From: Clostridiales bacterium UBA6114
Lineage (GTDB): Bacteria; Bacillota; Clostridia; Oscillospirales; Butyricicoccaceae
NCBI GenBank assembly: GCA_002423435.1
Contig: DIWE01000033.1
Span: 15,571 to 79,570, forward strand
Reading direction: 5' to 3'
Length of the DNA stretch: 64,000 bases
The notes below the pieces were generated by a model. It saw only the letters and a list, made by a program, of their open reading frames with translations. It did not search any database and was not told the origin of the DNA. Below are positions 34,321 through 42,999 of the stretch, piece by piece (positions within the stretch are counted from its first letter, which is position 1; each line of letters opens with the position of its first letter). Position numbers and translations under genes: made by a program.

Positions 34321-35090
34321 CAATCCCACGACTTCCACGGGCATTTCCCCGAATTCCAAAGCTCGCCGACCCTCTCAATATCCTTGAAGGTGTCGACGGC
34401 GGTCCAGAAGCCGTCGTGCCTGTACACGCAAAGCTCATTGTCGGCGGCGAGGCTCCGAAGGGGCTCCTGCTCGAAGGAGCAGTCGGCGTCCGGGATATAG
34501 TCGAACACCTTTTTGTCGAGCACCATGAATCCGCCGTTGATCATGTCCTCCAGCACGGGTTTTTCGCGAAACGCGGTGACCTCGTCGTTTTTGACGTCCA
34601 TAACGCCGAACGGCGAGATCGGGTGCACGCCCGTCAGGGTCGCGAGCTTTCCCTTTGCGTTGTGGAACGCGAAAAGCCTGTTCAAGTTCAAATCGCTCAG
34701 GCCGTCCCCGTAAGTAAACAGGAACGTGTCGCCGTCAATGTATTTCTGAACCTTTTTGAGCCTTCCCCCCGTCAGCGTTTCCTGACCCGTGTCGACAATC
34801 GTGATCTTCCAGTTTTCGTCTCCCTGGGTATGGTACCGGATGCTCGCGGCCTTACTTAGGTTAAGGGTAAAATCGTTGTTTCTCCAGAACATCTCCATAA
34901 AGTACTGCTTGATCATATATCCCTTATATCCCACGCACAGGATAAAATCGTTGAACCCGTAGTGGGAATAGATCTTCATAATATGCCAGATCATCGGCTT
35001 TTCGCCGATTTCGACCAGAGGCTTGGGCCTAAATTCGGTTTCCTCCCTCATCCGGGTCCCCTTGCCGCCGCACAATATCACCGTTTGCAT
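34320..35090 (-). CDS. rfbF: Glucose-1-phosphate cytidylyltransferase
   Basis: A 256-residue nucleotidyltransferase. LCGGKGTRMREETEFRPKPL at the N-terminus is the nucleotide-binding signature and KPLVEIG follows. TYGDGLSDLN carries the metal-binding Asp and TGVHPISPFGVM the sugar site. It makes CDP-glucose from CTP and glucose 1-phosphate, the first step of all CDP-deoxysugars. It heads the minus-strand operon and starts with AGGGG upstream. Confidence 0.95.
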   Translation of the reverse strand: MQTVILCGGKGTRMREETEFRPKPLVEIGEKPMIWHIMKIYSHYGFNDFILCVGYKGYMIKQYFMEMFWRNNDFTLNLSKAASIRYHTQGDENWKITIVDTGQETLTGGRLKKVQKYIDGDTFLFTYGDGLSDLNLNRLFAFHNAKGKLATLTGVHPISPFGVMDVKNDEVTAFREKPVLEDMINGGFMVLDKKVFDYIPDADCSFEQEPLRSLAADNELCVYRHDGFWTAVDTFKDIERVGELWNSGKCPWKSWD

Positions 35091-35220
35091 TTGATCGCCC
35101 CTCGCCTAAGCATTTTAGGGCGACACCATCGCCCTAATAACAATATATCGTGCGGCGCTGTTTCTGTGCTTGTTCATTAGAAGGCGCGGCCCGGAATATC
35201 CGGGAAAAGCAGAAAAGCAT

Positions 35221-35249
35221 AAAAAAAGTCCGAGGTAAAAACCTCGGAC
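35221..35249 (-). terminator. Terminator on the minus strand at the distal end of hairpin array B
   Basis: GTCCGAGGT/ACCTCGGAC forms a 9-bp stem followed on the minus strand by T7. The copy nearest the upstream HAD gene (35486-35507) lacks the T run, so only this distal copy looks like a full terminator. Confidence 0.7.
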
Positions 35250-35507
35250 ACAGATTGTAGACAAAGTATCTACAGGGATTGTGAAGGGGTCGGAACCCCT
35301 TCACTTTTGATTTGTCCGAAACCGGACATGCGCCGGTGGAGGACACACCGGACAAAACACATGTGTTTTGTCCGCGCCTGGGGGGGAGCCTCCCGGGGTC
35401 CCCAACAAAATTTATTTTGTTGGGGTGGGTCATGGGGGAATTGGATTCCCCCTCGAAAGGCTGTCGACTTTGTCGACAGCCTCAAGTCCGAGGTAAAAAC
35501 CTCGGAC
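35228..35507. repeat. Array of consecutive hairpins, copy B
   Basis: About 280 non-coding bp bracketed by two copies of GTCCGAGGT/ACCTCGGAC (35228-35249 and 35486-35507). Between them, in order, lie hairpins GTAGA..TCTAC, AAGGGG..CCCCTT, TTGTCCG..CGGACA, CCGGTG..CACCGG, the palindrome GGACAAAACACATGTGTTTT (part), CCAACAAAAT..ATTTTGTTGG, GGGGG..CCCCC and GCTGTCGAC..GTCGACAGC. The last two are the same elements as in copy A (2631-2681) with paired base changes. In both copies the array follows the 3' end of a minus-strand gene. Confidence 0.75.
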
Positions 35508-35584
35508 ATAAAGCCGATGCTTAGCAATGATCGCGGGGAATTGCAATCAGATAAGCGCTTTTGCCATCCCATTTTTACGATGGC

Positions 35585-36238
35585 TTATGCAAACAGCGCC
35601 GTAATCTGATCGGGGGTATTCACCGCCATATCGGCGCCGGACTGAATTAACGTCTTTTTTCCGTACAACCCCCACAAAACGCCAATAGAGTAAGCGCCCG
35701 CTCCCTTGGCCGTCTGAATATCGATTGGCGTATCGCCCACATAAACGCACTCATGTGGTTTGTATCCCAGCTCGTCGATTAGGGCGATCAGGGTACTCGG
35801 GTCCGGTTTCAGCGGCATATTCCCCGAATGGCCGACACAGCGGGCAAAGCTGTCAGGCTTAAAAAATTCCTCAATCATGCGGTTTAATATATTCTGAGGC
35901 TTATTGGTTAAAACCGCAAGCGTTACTTCTTTTCGCAAAAGCTCGTTGACCATTTCCGGTATGCCGTTAAATGGCTTTGAACCGGAAATCGGATTGTCAT
36001 AATAACGGGTAACCATTTCCTGATGCACTGTTTCGGACATGGAACGGTCTCCGTTCAGTACAATATCCAGAATGCCCTCCGTCAAATCTCTCGCCCCCAA
36101 GCCAAAGAGGGGATTATATTCCTCCTTCGTGAGAGGACGCAGGCCAAAGCGCGCAAGTGTGTTGCAGCAAAGTATGTAGATGGTCTCAAGTGTATCTATC
36201 AGCGTCCCGTCCACATCAAAAATAACGCATTTAAACAT
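35585..36238 (-). CDS. HAD-family phosphatase (phosphoglycolate phosphatase-like)
   Basis: A 217-residue class IA HAD hydrolase. Nucleophile motif FDVDGTLIDT is at the start, VLTNKP is motif II, a Lys lies in LKPDPST, and YVGDTPIDIQ is the final Asp motif. It would remove phosphate from a small sugar phosphate or phosphoglycolate. It lies 51 nt after ptsI on the same strand and may be the last gene of the PTS/RuBisCO-like operon. In that case it could dephosphorylate a pathway product or side product. I chose the ATG at 36238 because GCGGA is better spaced than for the ATG at 36244. Confidence 0.85.
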   Translation of the reverse strand: MFKCVIFDVDGTLIDTLETIYILCCNTLARFGLRPLTKEEYNPLFGLGARDLTEGILDIVLNGDRSMSETVHQEMVTRYYDNPISGSKPFNGIPEMVNELLRKEVTLAVLTNKPQNILNRMIEEFFKPDSFARCVGHSGNMPLKPDPSTLIALIDELGYKPHECVYVGDTPIDIQTAKGAGAYSIGVLWGLYGKKTLIQSGADMAVNTPDQITALFA

Positions 36239-36289
36239 ATCCATCCATTCCGCTTACAATAAAAGCATTTCAGATAGTGCGAATACGCT

Positions 36290-37999
36290 CTAATAAAAAC
36301 CTTTCAGCAGTTTTGTGACCTCGGCAGGCTCGCTCATCTCCAGCGCCTTTGCGGCGAGATCCTGCGCCTGCGGATATTCCAGATTCCGGATTACCTGCTT
36401 TACCGAAAGAAGGGAGGTTGCGCTCATTGAAAATTCATCAAGTCCCAACCCGAGCAGCAGGGGTGCATATTTTTCTTCCCCGGCCATTTCCCCGCACATA
36501 CCGGTCCATTTGCCCGCTTTATGCGACACATCGATCACATGCTTGATCAGGCGCAAAACAGCGGGATTCAGCGGTTTATATAAATCGCTGATCTTCTGGT
36601 TGAGCCGGTCCACAGCCAGCGTGTATTGCGTAAGGTCGTTGGAGCCGATACTGAAAAAGTCGACATCATCCACAAGTTTGTCGGCGATGATGGCTGCCGA
36701 CGGCACCTCGATCATCATACCTGTCTCGATATCATGATCATATGGGATATCCTTTGCATCCAGGGCTTCCTTGCATTGCCGCAGAATACGGTTCGCTTCC
36801 CGCAGTTCCTTTATGCCGGAAATCATCGGATACATAATGCGGGCCTTTCCATAATGGCTCGCCCGCAAAATCGCGCACAGCTGACATTTGAACAGATCGG
36901 GATTTTCAAGACACAAGCGGATTGCCCGGAACCCTAAAAACGGATTCATTTCCTCCTGCATATTTAAATAGGGAAGGCGTTTGTCGCCGCCGATATCCAG
37001 CGTGCGGATAATAACGCCGTACGGCTTCATCGCCTCCAATGCCTGCTTATAGGCCATAAACTGCTCATCCTCGCCGGGAAGCGAGGCCCTGTTCATATAG
37101 AGAAACTCCGTTCGAAACAGCCCGACGCCCTGCGCACCTATTTTTACGCCGCTTTCGCAGTCCTGTGCCCCGCCGATATTGATGCATAACGTAACGGTCC
37201 GCAGTCCGTCCTTTGTTTGTGCGGGCAGATGCTTCAGTTCGCGCATTTTGATCTGCTGCAGGTTGTAAGCATTCTGTTTTTCCCTGTATTCCTCTAGTTG
37301 AGAGGTATCCGGGTTCACAATTACAATACCGGCGGTTCCGTCTACCACAAGCATATCCCCGGTTCTCACGGCGGACGTAATATCCTTAAGCCCCAAAACC
37401 GCGGGAATCTCAAGTGAACGCGCCATGATCGCCGTATGGGACGTCCTGCCGCCCAGGTCGGTGACAATGCCGAGGACCCTGCTCTTATCCATCTGCGCGG
37501 TATCCGAGGGGGTAAGGTCTTCGGCCACAACGATGCTCTGTTCCCGAAGTCCCGCAAATTTGTCCTCGTTTGAACCGGAAAGGCATTTCAGCAAACGGCC
37601 TGCAACATCACGGAAATCGGAGACCCGCTCTTTGAGATATTCGTCTTCTATTTGTTCAAACAGGCTGCAGTAGCCGTCAATCGTCTTTATAACGGCATTT
37701 TCAGCCTTGTTGCTGTCATTCCTGATTGCGCCTTCCATATCGTTGATCAGGGTCTGATCCTGCAAAATTGTAATGTGGGCGTCAAATATGTCCCCGTGAG
37801 AACCGCTGAGCTCCCTCACGGTCTTTTCCTTAACGGCCTGAATTTCTCCGATAGCCTTTTCAATTGCCGCATCCAACCTTAATATTTCCTCCTGCAGGTC
37901 TTCGGCCTTGCCGGAAGCCCGAAGGCAGGATGCCGGTTTAGCCGGCAAAAATGCCCGGCCGATTGCGATACCCCTGGATGCAGCGATACCTTTGTGCAT
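36290..37999 (-). CDS. ptsI: PTS enzyme I (phosphoenolpyruvate-protein phosphotransferase)
   Basis: A 569-residue enzyme I with the phosphohistidine motif GGRTSHTAIMARSLEIPA. The PEP-binding domain is intact (FRTEFLYMNR, SIGSNDLTQYTLAVDR, and the active Cys in WTGMCGEMAG). It takes phosphate from PEP and hands it to HPr. Its place with a dedicated HPr and LevR gene makes a self-contained phosphorelay for the ascorbate-type PTS nearby. The ATG at 37999 has GGGAG 8 nt upstream; an in-frame TTG five codons earlier does not. Confidence 0.95.
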   Translation of the reverse strand: MHKGIAASRGIAIGRAFLPAKPASCLRASGKAEDLQEEILRLDAAIEKAIGEIQAVKEKTVRELSGSHGDIFDAHITILQDQTLINDMEGAIRNDSNKAENAVIKTIDGYCSLFEQIEDEYLKERVSDFRDVAGRLLKCLSGSNEDKFAGLREQSIVVAEDLTPSDTAQMDKSRVLGIVTDLGGRTSHTAIMARSLEIPAVLGLKDITSAVRTGDMLVVDGTAGIVIVNPDTSQLEEYREKQNAYNLQQIKMRELKHLPAQTKDGLRTVTLCINIGGAQDCESGVKIGAQGVGLFRTEFLYMNRASLPGEDEQFMAYKQALEAMKPYGVIIRTLDIGGDKRLPYLNMQEEMNPFLGFRAIRLCLENPDLFKCQLCAILRASHYGKARIMYPMISGIKELREANRILRQCKEALDAKDIPYDHDIETGMMIEVPSAAIIADKLVDDVDFFSIGSNDLTQYTLAVDRLNQKISDLYKPLNPAVLRLIKHVIDVSHKAGKWTGMCGEMAGEEKYAPLLLGLGLDEFSMSATSLLSVKQVIRNLEYPQAQDLAAKALEMSEPAEVTKLLKGFY

Positions 38000-38040
38000 G
38001 ATATCATCTCCCAATATTTATATGAAATGACATAAAGGGG

Positions 38041-38301
38041 TCAATCCTCCAGATTCTCGATAAACGCAGATATCTGCTCGATCGCCGCCGCCTCATCCTC
38101 TCCACTTGCGCCGAGTATGATATTTGACCCGCCGGCAATGCCGCCGGTCAGCAGAGAGACGATGCTTTTGGCGTCGATCAGTTTATCTTTATATTTGATG
38201 GTAATCTGTGATTTAAAACCGGATGCAAATTTTACAAATTTCGAGGCGGGTCTGGCATGCAGACCGGTTTTGTTTTTAATTGTCAATTCTTTCGTTAACA
38301 C
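38041..38301 (-). CDS. ptsH: PTS phosphocarrier protein HPr
   Basis: An 86-residue HPr with active His15 in GLHARPASKF and the regulatory Ser46 in DAKSIVSLLTGGI, the site used by HPr kinase in Firmicutes. So it could serve both transport and carbon regulation. The GTG start at 38301 has AGGAGG upstream. Its 5' end overlaps the last 26 bp of the LevR gene, and ptsI follows after 41 bp. Confidence 0.95.
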   Translation of the reverse strand: MLTKELTIKNKTGLHARPASKFVKFASGFKSQITIKYKDKLIDAKSIVSLLTGGIAGGSNIILGASGEDEAAAIEQISAFIENLED

Positions 38302-41203
38302 CGGGAGTTCCTCCTAGATTCATGATTATTTGCTGCAGCTGAGCCGCGTTTTCCGCGTTCGCAAGTTCCTTGCAAAGCTCCGGCCTGGTTCCCAGGCTGT
38401 ATATCTGCTTGATGATCGTTTCATTCGGATGCTTCAGTGCCATAAACAGCACGATATCTGCGTAAAAATTCTTTTCCCAGAGGATGGGCCTGTGCAGTGT
38501 GGCTATTGCGATTGCAGATTTTATCGTGTGATCGGAATAGGTATGAGCCAGGGCCAAGCCGTTTGCAAAACCGGTATGTCCCTGTGCCTCCCTCTGAAAA
38601 AGACCGTTTAGGTAAGATTCTTTTACGTAGCCCCCCGACTGCATTTTGTCTGCGACAAAGCGGATCAGTTCCTGTTTTGAGCGCATGTCGAGCCGCGGGA
38701 AAATCAGTTGCTCGGATAGAAAGTCGCAAAGACCGCTTTCGGAGTTTTGCGGGAAGGAAGCGAGATATTGGAAATGCAGTCTGATCAACGCGCGGATTTC
38801 GTTGAGTCCCTGCTGGTCCATCGCCTTACGCATGGAGATAAACGGAAGATCCTTTATGCCGGGGTCAACCGTTCCAATTGCAGCGATAATTTGCTTGAGG
38901 CATCTGATCTTATTGATTTCCTCCAAATAGTCGTCACAAAGCATTCCAAGCGTAATAATTTCAATCTGGTTGTCCGCAACCTCGGGAATGTTGTGCTCGA
39001 GCGTGCTTTTAATGTCGAGCGACGCGCCTTTTCCGGTCATGCAAAGGATTATAATGGCCTTTGCCGCTTTTTTGATCCCCGGATAAATAAAGTACGGGTA
39101 TTCCTTGCCCATGCTTTCAAAAAGCTCATTTAAGCTCAGGTTCTGGTGCACCGCTCTGAAAGCGGCATCCAAAACCATTGAGGTGTGCACTTTTGAGATT
39201 GTCTTGGTCGGAATCCCTATTTCCTTTGCCACCCGATCGCCTAACGTGACGGCGGTTCCCATATCGGCCAGAAACAGGATTCCCTGCCCTTCATTGCACC
39301 GGGCGCATAAATCGACCGCCTCTTTGATAAGCTGATTGTCCCTGCCCTCCAATCCGATACTGATGTATTTCACAAAATCTGCTTTTAAAAGCCTGTTTGC
39401 AACCGCAGCCATCTCCCTGCCCACATTGCCGTGCGTGACTACGATAATCTGCGCCCGGGATTTCGCCGGCATCTTGACCTTGTTTTGCGCGAGATAAAAA
39501 GCGATGTAGCCGGCTTCCTCATCGGGAAATTCACATTCCAGCTCGCGCTGTGCGATTTCCAGCATATGCTGAGCAAGAACAAATTCCGCGGGGTATTGCT
39601 GCATTATTTGCTTCAGACGCGGGTTGATGATCCGCTTATTCTGCCGAATTCTTTCATAACTTTGATAAAAATGAATGGCGAGGTAATACGAAATATCCTT
39701 GTTAAGAGGCTCCGACTGTTCCTCCATAAAACGGTACATTCTCTCAAGCGCCGCGACGACTTTTTGGCTGCCCACGGCAACGCCAAGCTCTGTTTTCACG
39801 CCCGCGCCGATCTGAGTCAGGCTGCGCAAGGTTCGTTTTAAGCGAATGTCCAGCTCTTCGCCGACAATTTCCTGGATCTCGAATCCGGAGAGCCCGTCGC
39901 TCTCGAGCTCCCGGTGCCTGTCTTCAATGAATTTGTAGATTTCATCCGGCATCAGCAAAGTATCGTTTTCGTCAAACACCCATACCTTCGCCTGATCCGG
40001 CAGAACCCGGATTCCCTTATCGAGATAAGGCGACAGGGCTTTTTCCGAATACTTCCGGCATATAAGGCCCTCTCTGACATTTTCGGCAAAATCAAGCAGG
40101 GTCACAGCCATTAGTTTATCCTGCTTATCCAGATACCGGATATATGCCCTCGCGCAGGCGACCTGAATATCGCTGAGCAGCTGCCCGATGTTGCCGTAAC
40201 ATTCGTATATCAAAAGCGCGCATATTACCTCGGAGCTCACATTAATCCCCACTCCGATCCGCACCGCCTCCTGCAGGAAAAAGTTCTTGATCATTTCATA
40301 CCGCTCATTGATTCCGCGATGCCGCAACGGCGGAATTTCAATAATCATCGGGATCCGGCGGACGAACGGCAGTGTCAGGCTGGAGCCGATGTCCTCGGTC
40401 GTCGCCCCGATGATCATCAGCGAGAGACTGCGTTCCTGCCCGGACTCTCCCAGCCTGCGGTATTTCTTTTTATCTATGATGGTAAAAAGAATTTCCTGTC
40501 CTTCCGGAGGCAATCGGTGAATTTCGTCCAGAAACAGGATTCCGCCGTCCGCTTTTTCCACAAGGCCCGGTTTGTCCGAATCGGCGCCGGTATAGGCTCC
40601 CCTGACATGGCCAAAAAGCTGTGAAACCAACAGTTGGGGGTTGTTGTAGTAGTCCGCGCAGTTAAAACGCACGCATCTGCGTCTGTCAACCTGCCGCTTC
40701 TCATATGCAATATTAAACATGATTTCAGCCAGAACCGTTTTGCCCGTGCCCGTTTCACCGATGATCAGGGTATGCAGTCCACTCGGAGGGTAGCAGACCG
40801 CGGCTTCGGCCTTTTTGAGGATGGGCAGCATGCTGCCCATCCTCCCGATTAGGTGACCATACGGGTCTTTTTCGGCTTCTCTTTCCCTTTTCCCATCACC
40901 CGTCCGCGGCATAAATAATTCTCTGCGATAGTCGGATATTATATATTTTGAAATGTTATACCCTTTTTCCTGAAGCAGCCTGGTAAGCGTCCGGTCCGAT
41001 ATTGCCCCGTCCTCCTCCAGAAGCTTCTGCATATCCTCCTTCAAATAAGGCTCCCTGCGTTTGCTGTACGACAGGATGTTGTATTTTCTGCGCAAACGGA
41101 CGATCATCTGTCTGGAGACTGACAACCGCTCGGCCAACTGCTCGTCAGTAAACGGGTCTTTCTTGTCTTCAGACTGTATCAGCTTCCGAAACAGGTTTTC
41201 CAT
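38276..41203 (-). CDS. LevR-type sigma-54-dependent activator with PTS domains
   Basis: A 975-residue regulator. The N-terminal HTH (about 18-45) precedes an AAA+ domain with Walker A GETGTGKT (149-156), sigma-54 loop GAYTGA (202-207, Phe to Tyr) and Walker B GGILFLDEIH (220-229). A PTS regulation domain follows (LAIHFYQSYERIRQNKRIIN). Next come an EIIA-Man-like domain (VVTHGNVGREMA, LADMGTAVTLG), an EIIB-like segment (IILCMTGKGAS) and an EIIA-Fru-like C-terminus (NGLALAHTYSDH). Phosphorylation by HPr/IIB would tune it to substrate supply. It should activate the -24/-12 promoter at 46048-46064. The second PRD histidine appears replaced (YIAFYLA). Confidence 0.93.
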   Translation of the reverse strand: MENLFRKLIQSEDKKDPFTDEQLAERLSVSRQMIVRLRRKYNILSYSKRREPYLKEDMQKLLEEDGAISDRTLTRLLQEKGYNISKYIISDYRRELFMPRTGDGKREREAEKDPYGHLIGRMGSMLPILKKAEAAVCYPPSGLHTLIIGETGTGKTVLAEIMFNIAYEKRQVDRRRCVRFNCADYYNNPQLLVSQLFGHVRGAYTGADSDKPGLVEKADGGILFLDEIHRLPPEGQEILFTIIDKKKYRRLGESGQERSLSLMIIGATTEDIGSSLTLPFVRRIPMIIEIPPLRHRGINERYEMIKNFFLQEAVRIGVGINVSSEVICALLIYECYGNIGQLLSDIQVACARAYIRYLDKQDKLMAVTLLDFAENVREGLICRKYSEKALSPYLDKGIRVLPDQAKVWVFDENDTLLMPDEIYKFIEDRHRELESDGLSGFEIQEIVGEELDIRLKRTLRSLTQIGAGVKTELGVAVGSQKVVAALERMYRFMEEQSEPLNKDISYYLAIHFYQSYERIRQNKRIINPRLKQIMQQYPAEFVLAQHMLEIAQRELECEFPDEEAGYIAFYLAQNKVKMPAKSRAQIIVVTHGNVGREMAAVANRLLKADFVKYISIGLEGRDNQLIKEAVDLCARCNEGQGILFLADMGTAVTLGDRVAKEIGIPTKTISKVHTSMVLDAAFRAVHQNLSLNELFESMGKEYPYFIYPGIKKAAKAIIILCMTGKGASLDIKSTLEHNIPEVADNQIEIITLGMLCDDYLEEINKIRCLKQIIAAIGTVDPGIKDLPFISMRKAMDQQGLNEIRALIRLHFQYLASFPQNSESGLCDFLSEQLIFPRLDMRSKQELIRFVADKMQSGGYVKESYLNGLFQREAQGHTGFANGLALAHTYSDHTIKSAIAIATLHRPILWEKNFYADIVLFMALKHPNETIIKQIYSLGTRPELCKELANAENAAQLQQIIMNLGGTPGVNERIDN

Positions 41204-41251
41204 ATCAATCTCCTTGTTGTAATTTAACTTCCAGGCATGGGATTACAAGGC

Positions 41252-42556
41252 TTACCAGCTGTACTGTGCGAGGCCGAACACCTTGCCGATCCAGCCGGTA
41301 AGTGTGATCACAACCATCTGGTCGGCGTCGCAGGCCGTCTGTGCCCAGTCGAGCTGGGGGGTAATCATTGGGAAATACAGCGCGCGGGTCATAGTGACAA
41401 TAAGGCCGTAAAGTGCGGAACATATGATTGCCGCGCGGCGCCCGCCAAACTTGTTGGCGTATACCGCGACAAGACCGCCCCCGAAGAAGTTCTCGACGTT
41501 GATCATCATAACCGGAACCGGCAGATTCATCTTCATCAGAATGACCATGCCCAGCGCAGAGAAAACAGTTGAGCTTATAAAACCGATAATCAGGGAAGTG
41601 TTTCCATACTGGAAGAAAACCGGGGCGTCGAATGCGGGAATCGCACCGGGGACCAGGCGGGTGGAAATCCCCTGGAAAGCAGGCGTGATTTCCGCGAGGA
41701 AGGAACGGATACCATAGAGGAGGACCATATAACTGGCTGTGAATTTCAGACCCTGGAAAACGGCATATAAAATCCAGTTCTGGCCGCCGGAAAGACTGTC
41801 GACATAGGCTTTTCCATTAGCCACGGCAAGCGCCACATACATGAGCACCATGGTCAGCGACAGCGTAACCACAATCTCCTTGAGGAAGGAGAAACGGTCC
41901 GGGACTTCCAAATCCTCGCAGCTTTTTTCCGGGTTTCCGATCTTGGAGCCAAGCCATGCGCCGAACAATGCGAAAATGCTTGCACCGTGGCCCAGTGCAA
42001 AGTTATCGTTTCCGGTAAGCTTTCTTGTATAAGGCTGTACCAAATATGGAAACACAGCCTGATAGATGCCAAGAATAACGCCGCCGGTAATGATGGAGGC
42101 GGGGCCGACAATGCCCAGATAATTCATAAGGCAGGCTGCCAGGAATTGTCCCATAAAATAGGACCAGTGTCCGGTCAGGTAAATGATTTTGATTTTGGTA
42201 AAGCGCGCGATCAGGATGTTCACAACATATCCGATCAGGAGCATATATCCCGCCGCCGCGCTCGTTTGCAGCGCGTCAAAATTCACCGGTACCTGAATTG
42301 TCTGCGTTAGTTCACCGCCGGCAATCAAATGACTGAACATCGATGTGAATATGGCGACAGTGTCCTGTACCGCAGTCAGTCCAAGTGAGAAGATTGTCAC
42401 GCCGATATAAGTTTTGATGACGCCTGAAATTACTTTTTCGATTGGTTTTTTTAATAAAATAAGACCAATCAGAGAGATTAATGACATTACGATTTCGGTT
42501 TTGGTAAGAACTTGGTTAACAATAATTGTCCCGATTTGACTCAGCATGCTAAGCAT
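41252..42556 (-). CDS. PTS ascorbate-type IIC permease (SgaT/UlaA family)
   Basis: A 434-residue membrane protein. GYVVNILIARFTKIKIIYLT followed by GH, then RLVPGAIPAFDAPVFFQYG and NTSLIIGFISS, are UlaA-family motifs and differ from the galactitol GatC pattern. It moves the sugar across the membrane while IIB phosphorylates it. UlaA relatives carry L-ascorbate and probably other sugar acids. No UlaD, UlaE, UlaF or UlaG enzyme is present here, so ascorbate itself is not the obvious substrate. GGAGGG lies ahead of the ATG at 42556. Confidence 0.9.
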   Translation of the reverse strand: MLSMLSQIGTIIVNQVLTKTEIVMSLISLIGLILLKKPIEKVISGVIKTYIGVTIFSLGLTAVQDTVAIFTSMFSHLIAGGELTQTIQVPVNFDALQTSAAAGYMLLIGYVVNILIARFTKIKIIYLTGHWSYFMGQFLAACLMNYLGIVGPASIITGGVILGIYQAVFPYLVQPYTRKLTGNDNFALGHGASIFALFGAWLGSKIGNPEKSCEDLEVPDRFSFLKEIVVTLSLTMVLMYVALAVANGKAYVDSLSGGQNWILYAVFQGLKFTASYMVLLYGIRSFLAEITPAFQGISTRLVPGAIPAFDAPVFFQYGNTSLIIGFISSTVFSALGMVILMKMNLPVPVMMINVENFFGGGLVAVYANKFGGRRAAIICSALYGLIVTMTRALYFPMITPQLDWAQTACDADQMVVITLTGWIGKVFGLAQYSW

Positions 42557-42576
42557 ACTTTTCCCTCCGTTTATTA

Positions 42577-42622
42577 TTATAATAAGTATTTACGACAAAT
42601 TATAATAAGTATTTGCGACAAA
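42577..42622. repeat. Two tandem 23-bp direct repeats between the IIC and IIB genes
   Basis: TTATAATAAGTATTTACGAC (42577-42596, then AAA) is followed at once by the same 23 bp with one change (42600-42622). On the minus strand each copy contains a TATAAT. It lies just before the IIC gene and could be an internal promoter or binding site. Confidence 0.7.
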
Positions 42623-42701
42623 GAACAGCATTGTAAAGCGAAGAGCCTTAAACCGCAAGTCTGCTTTCATAATTTTTCCCATAGCGCAATCGTTTTTTAC
42701 G

Positions 42702-42989
42702 CTAAATAATGCCGACTTCTTTCAAGCGTGTCTCCATTTCCTCTCTGCTGTTGAAATTCTTAATGACGATGACCGGCATTTTGTCCCCGAATTGCTGTTT
42801 GAGGCCATCGTAAAAAGCGGATGATGTCACAATTAAATTCACGTCTGATGCGACTGTCCCGGAATCGTAGCAATCGACGGTGGCATTGACCTTGTGCGCA
42901 TCGAGCACATCCGTGACAAGCATCTTAAGCAGCAGGGAACTTCCCATGCCGCATCCGCAAACGCATCCGATATTTAATTTCCGTGCCAT
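42702..42989 (-). CDS. PTS ascorbate-type IIB component
   Basis: A 95-residue cytoplasmic IIB protein. Cys11 in CVCGCGMGSSLLLKM is the expected phosphocysteine of the CGxGxGSS type, and SGTVASDVNLIVTSSAF matches UlaB-like proteins. It accepts phosphate from IIA and passes it to the sugar in IIC. Two further cysteines (9 and 13) surround the active one, which is unusual. It lies 10 nt after the IIA gene. Confidence 0.88.
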   Translation of the reverse strand: MARKLNIGCVCGCGMGSSLLLKMLVTDVLDAHKVNATVDCYDSGTVASDVNLIVTSSAFYDGLKQQFGDKMPVIVIKNFNSREEMETRLKEVGII

Positions 42990-42999
42990 TTTTTATCCC

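Noticed and set aside
35307..35609. Small frames inside hairpin array B
   Set aside because: Same reason as array A; the stretch is a series of stem-loops.
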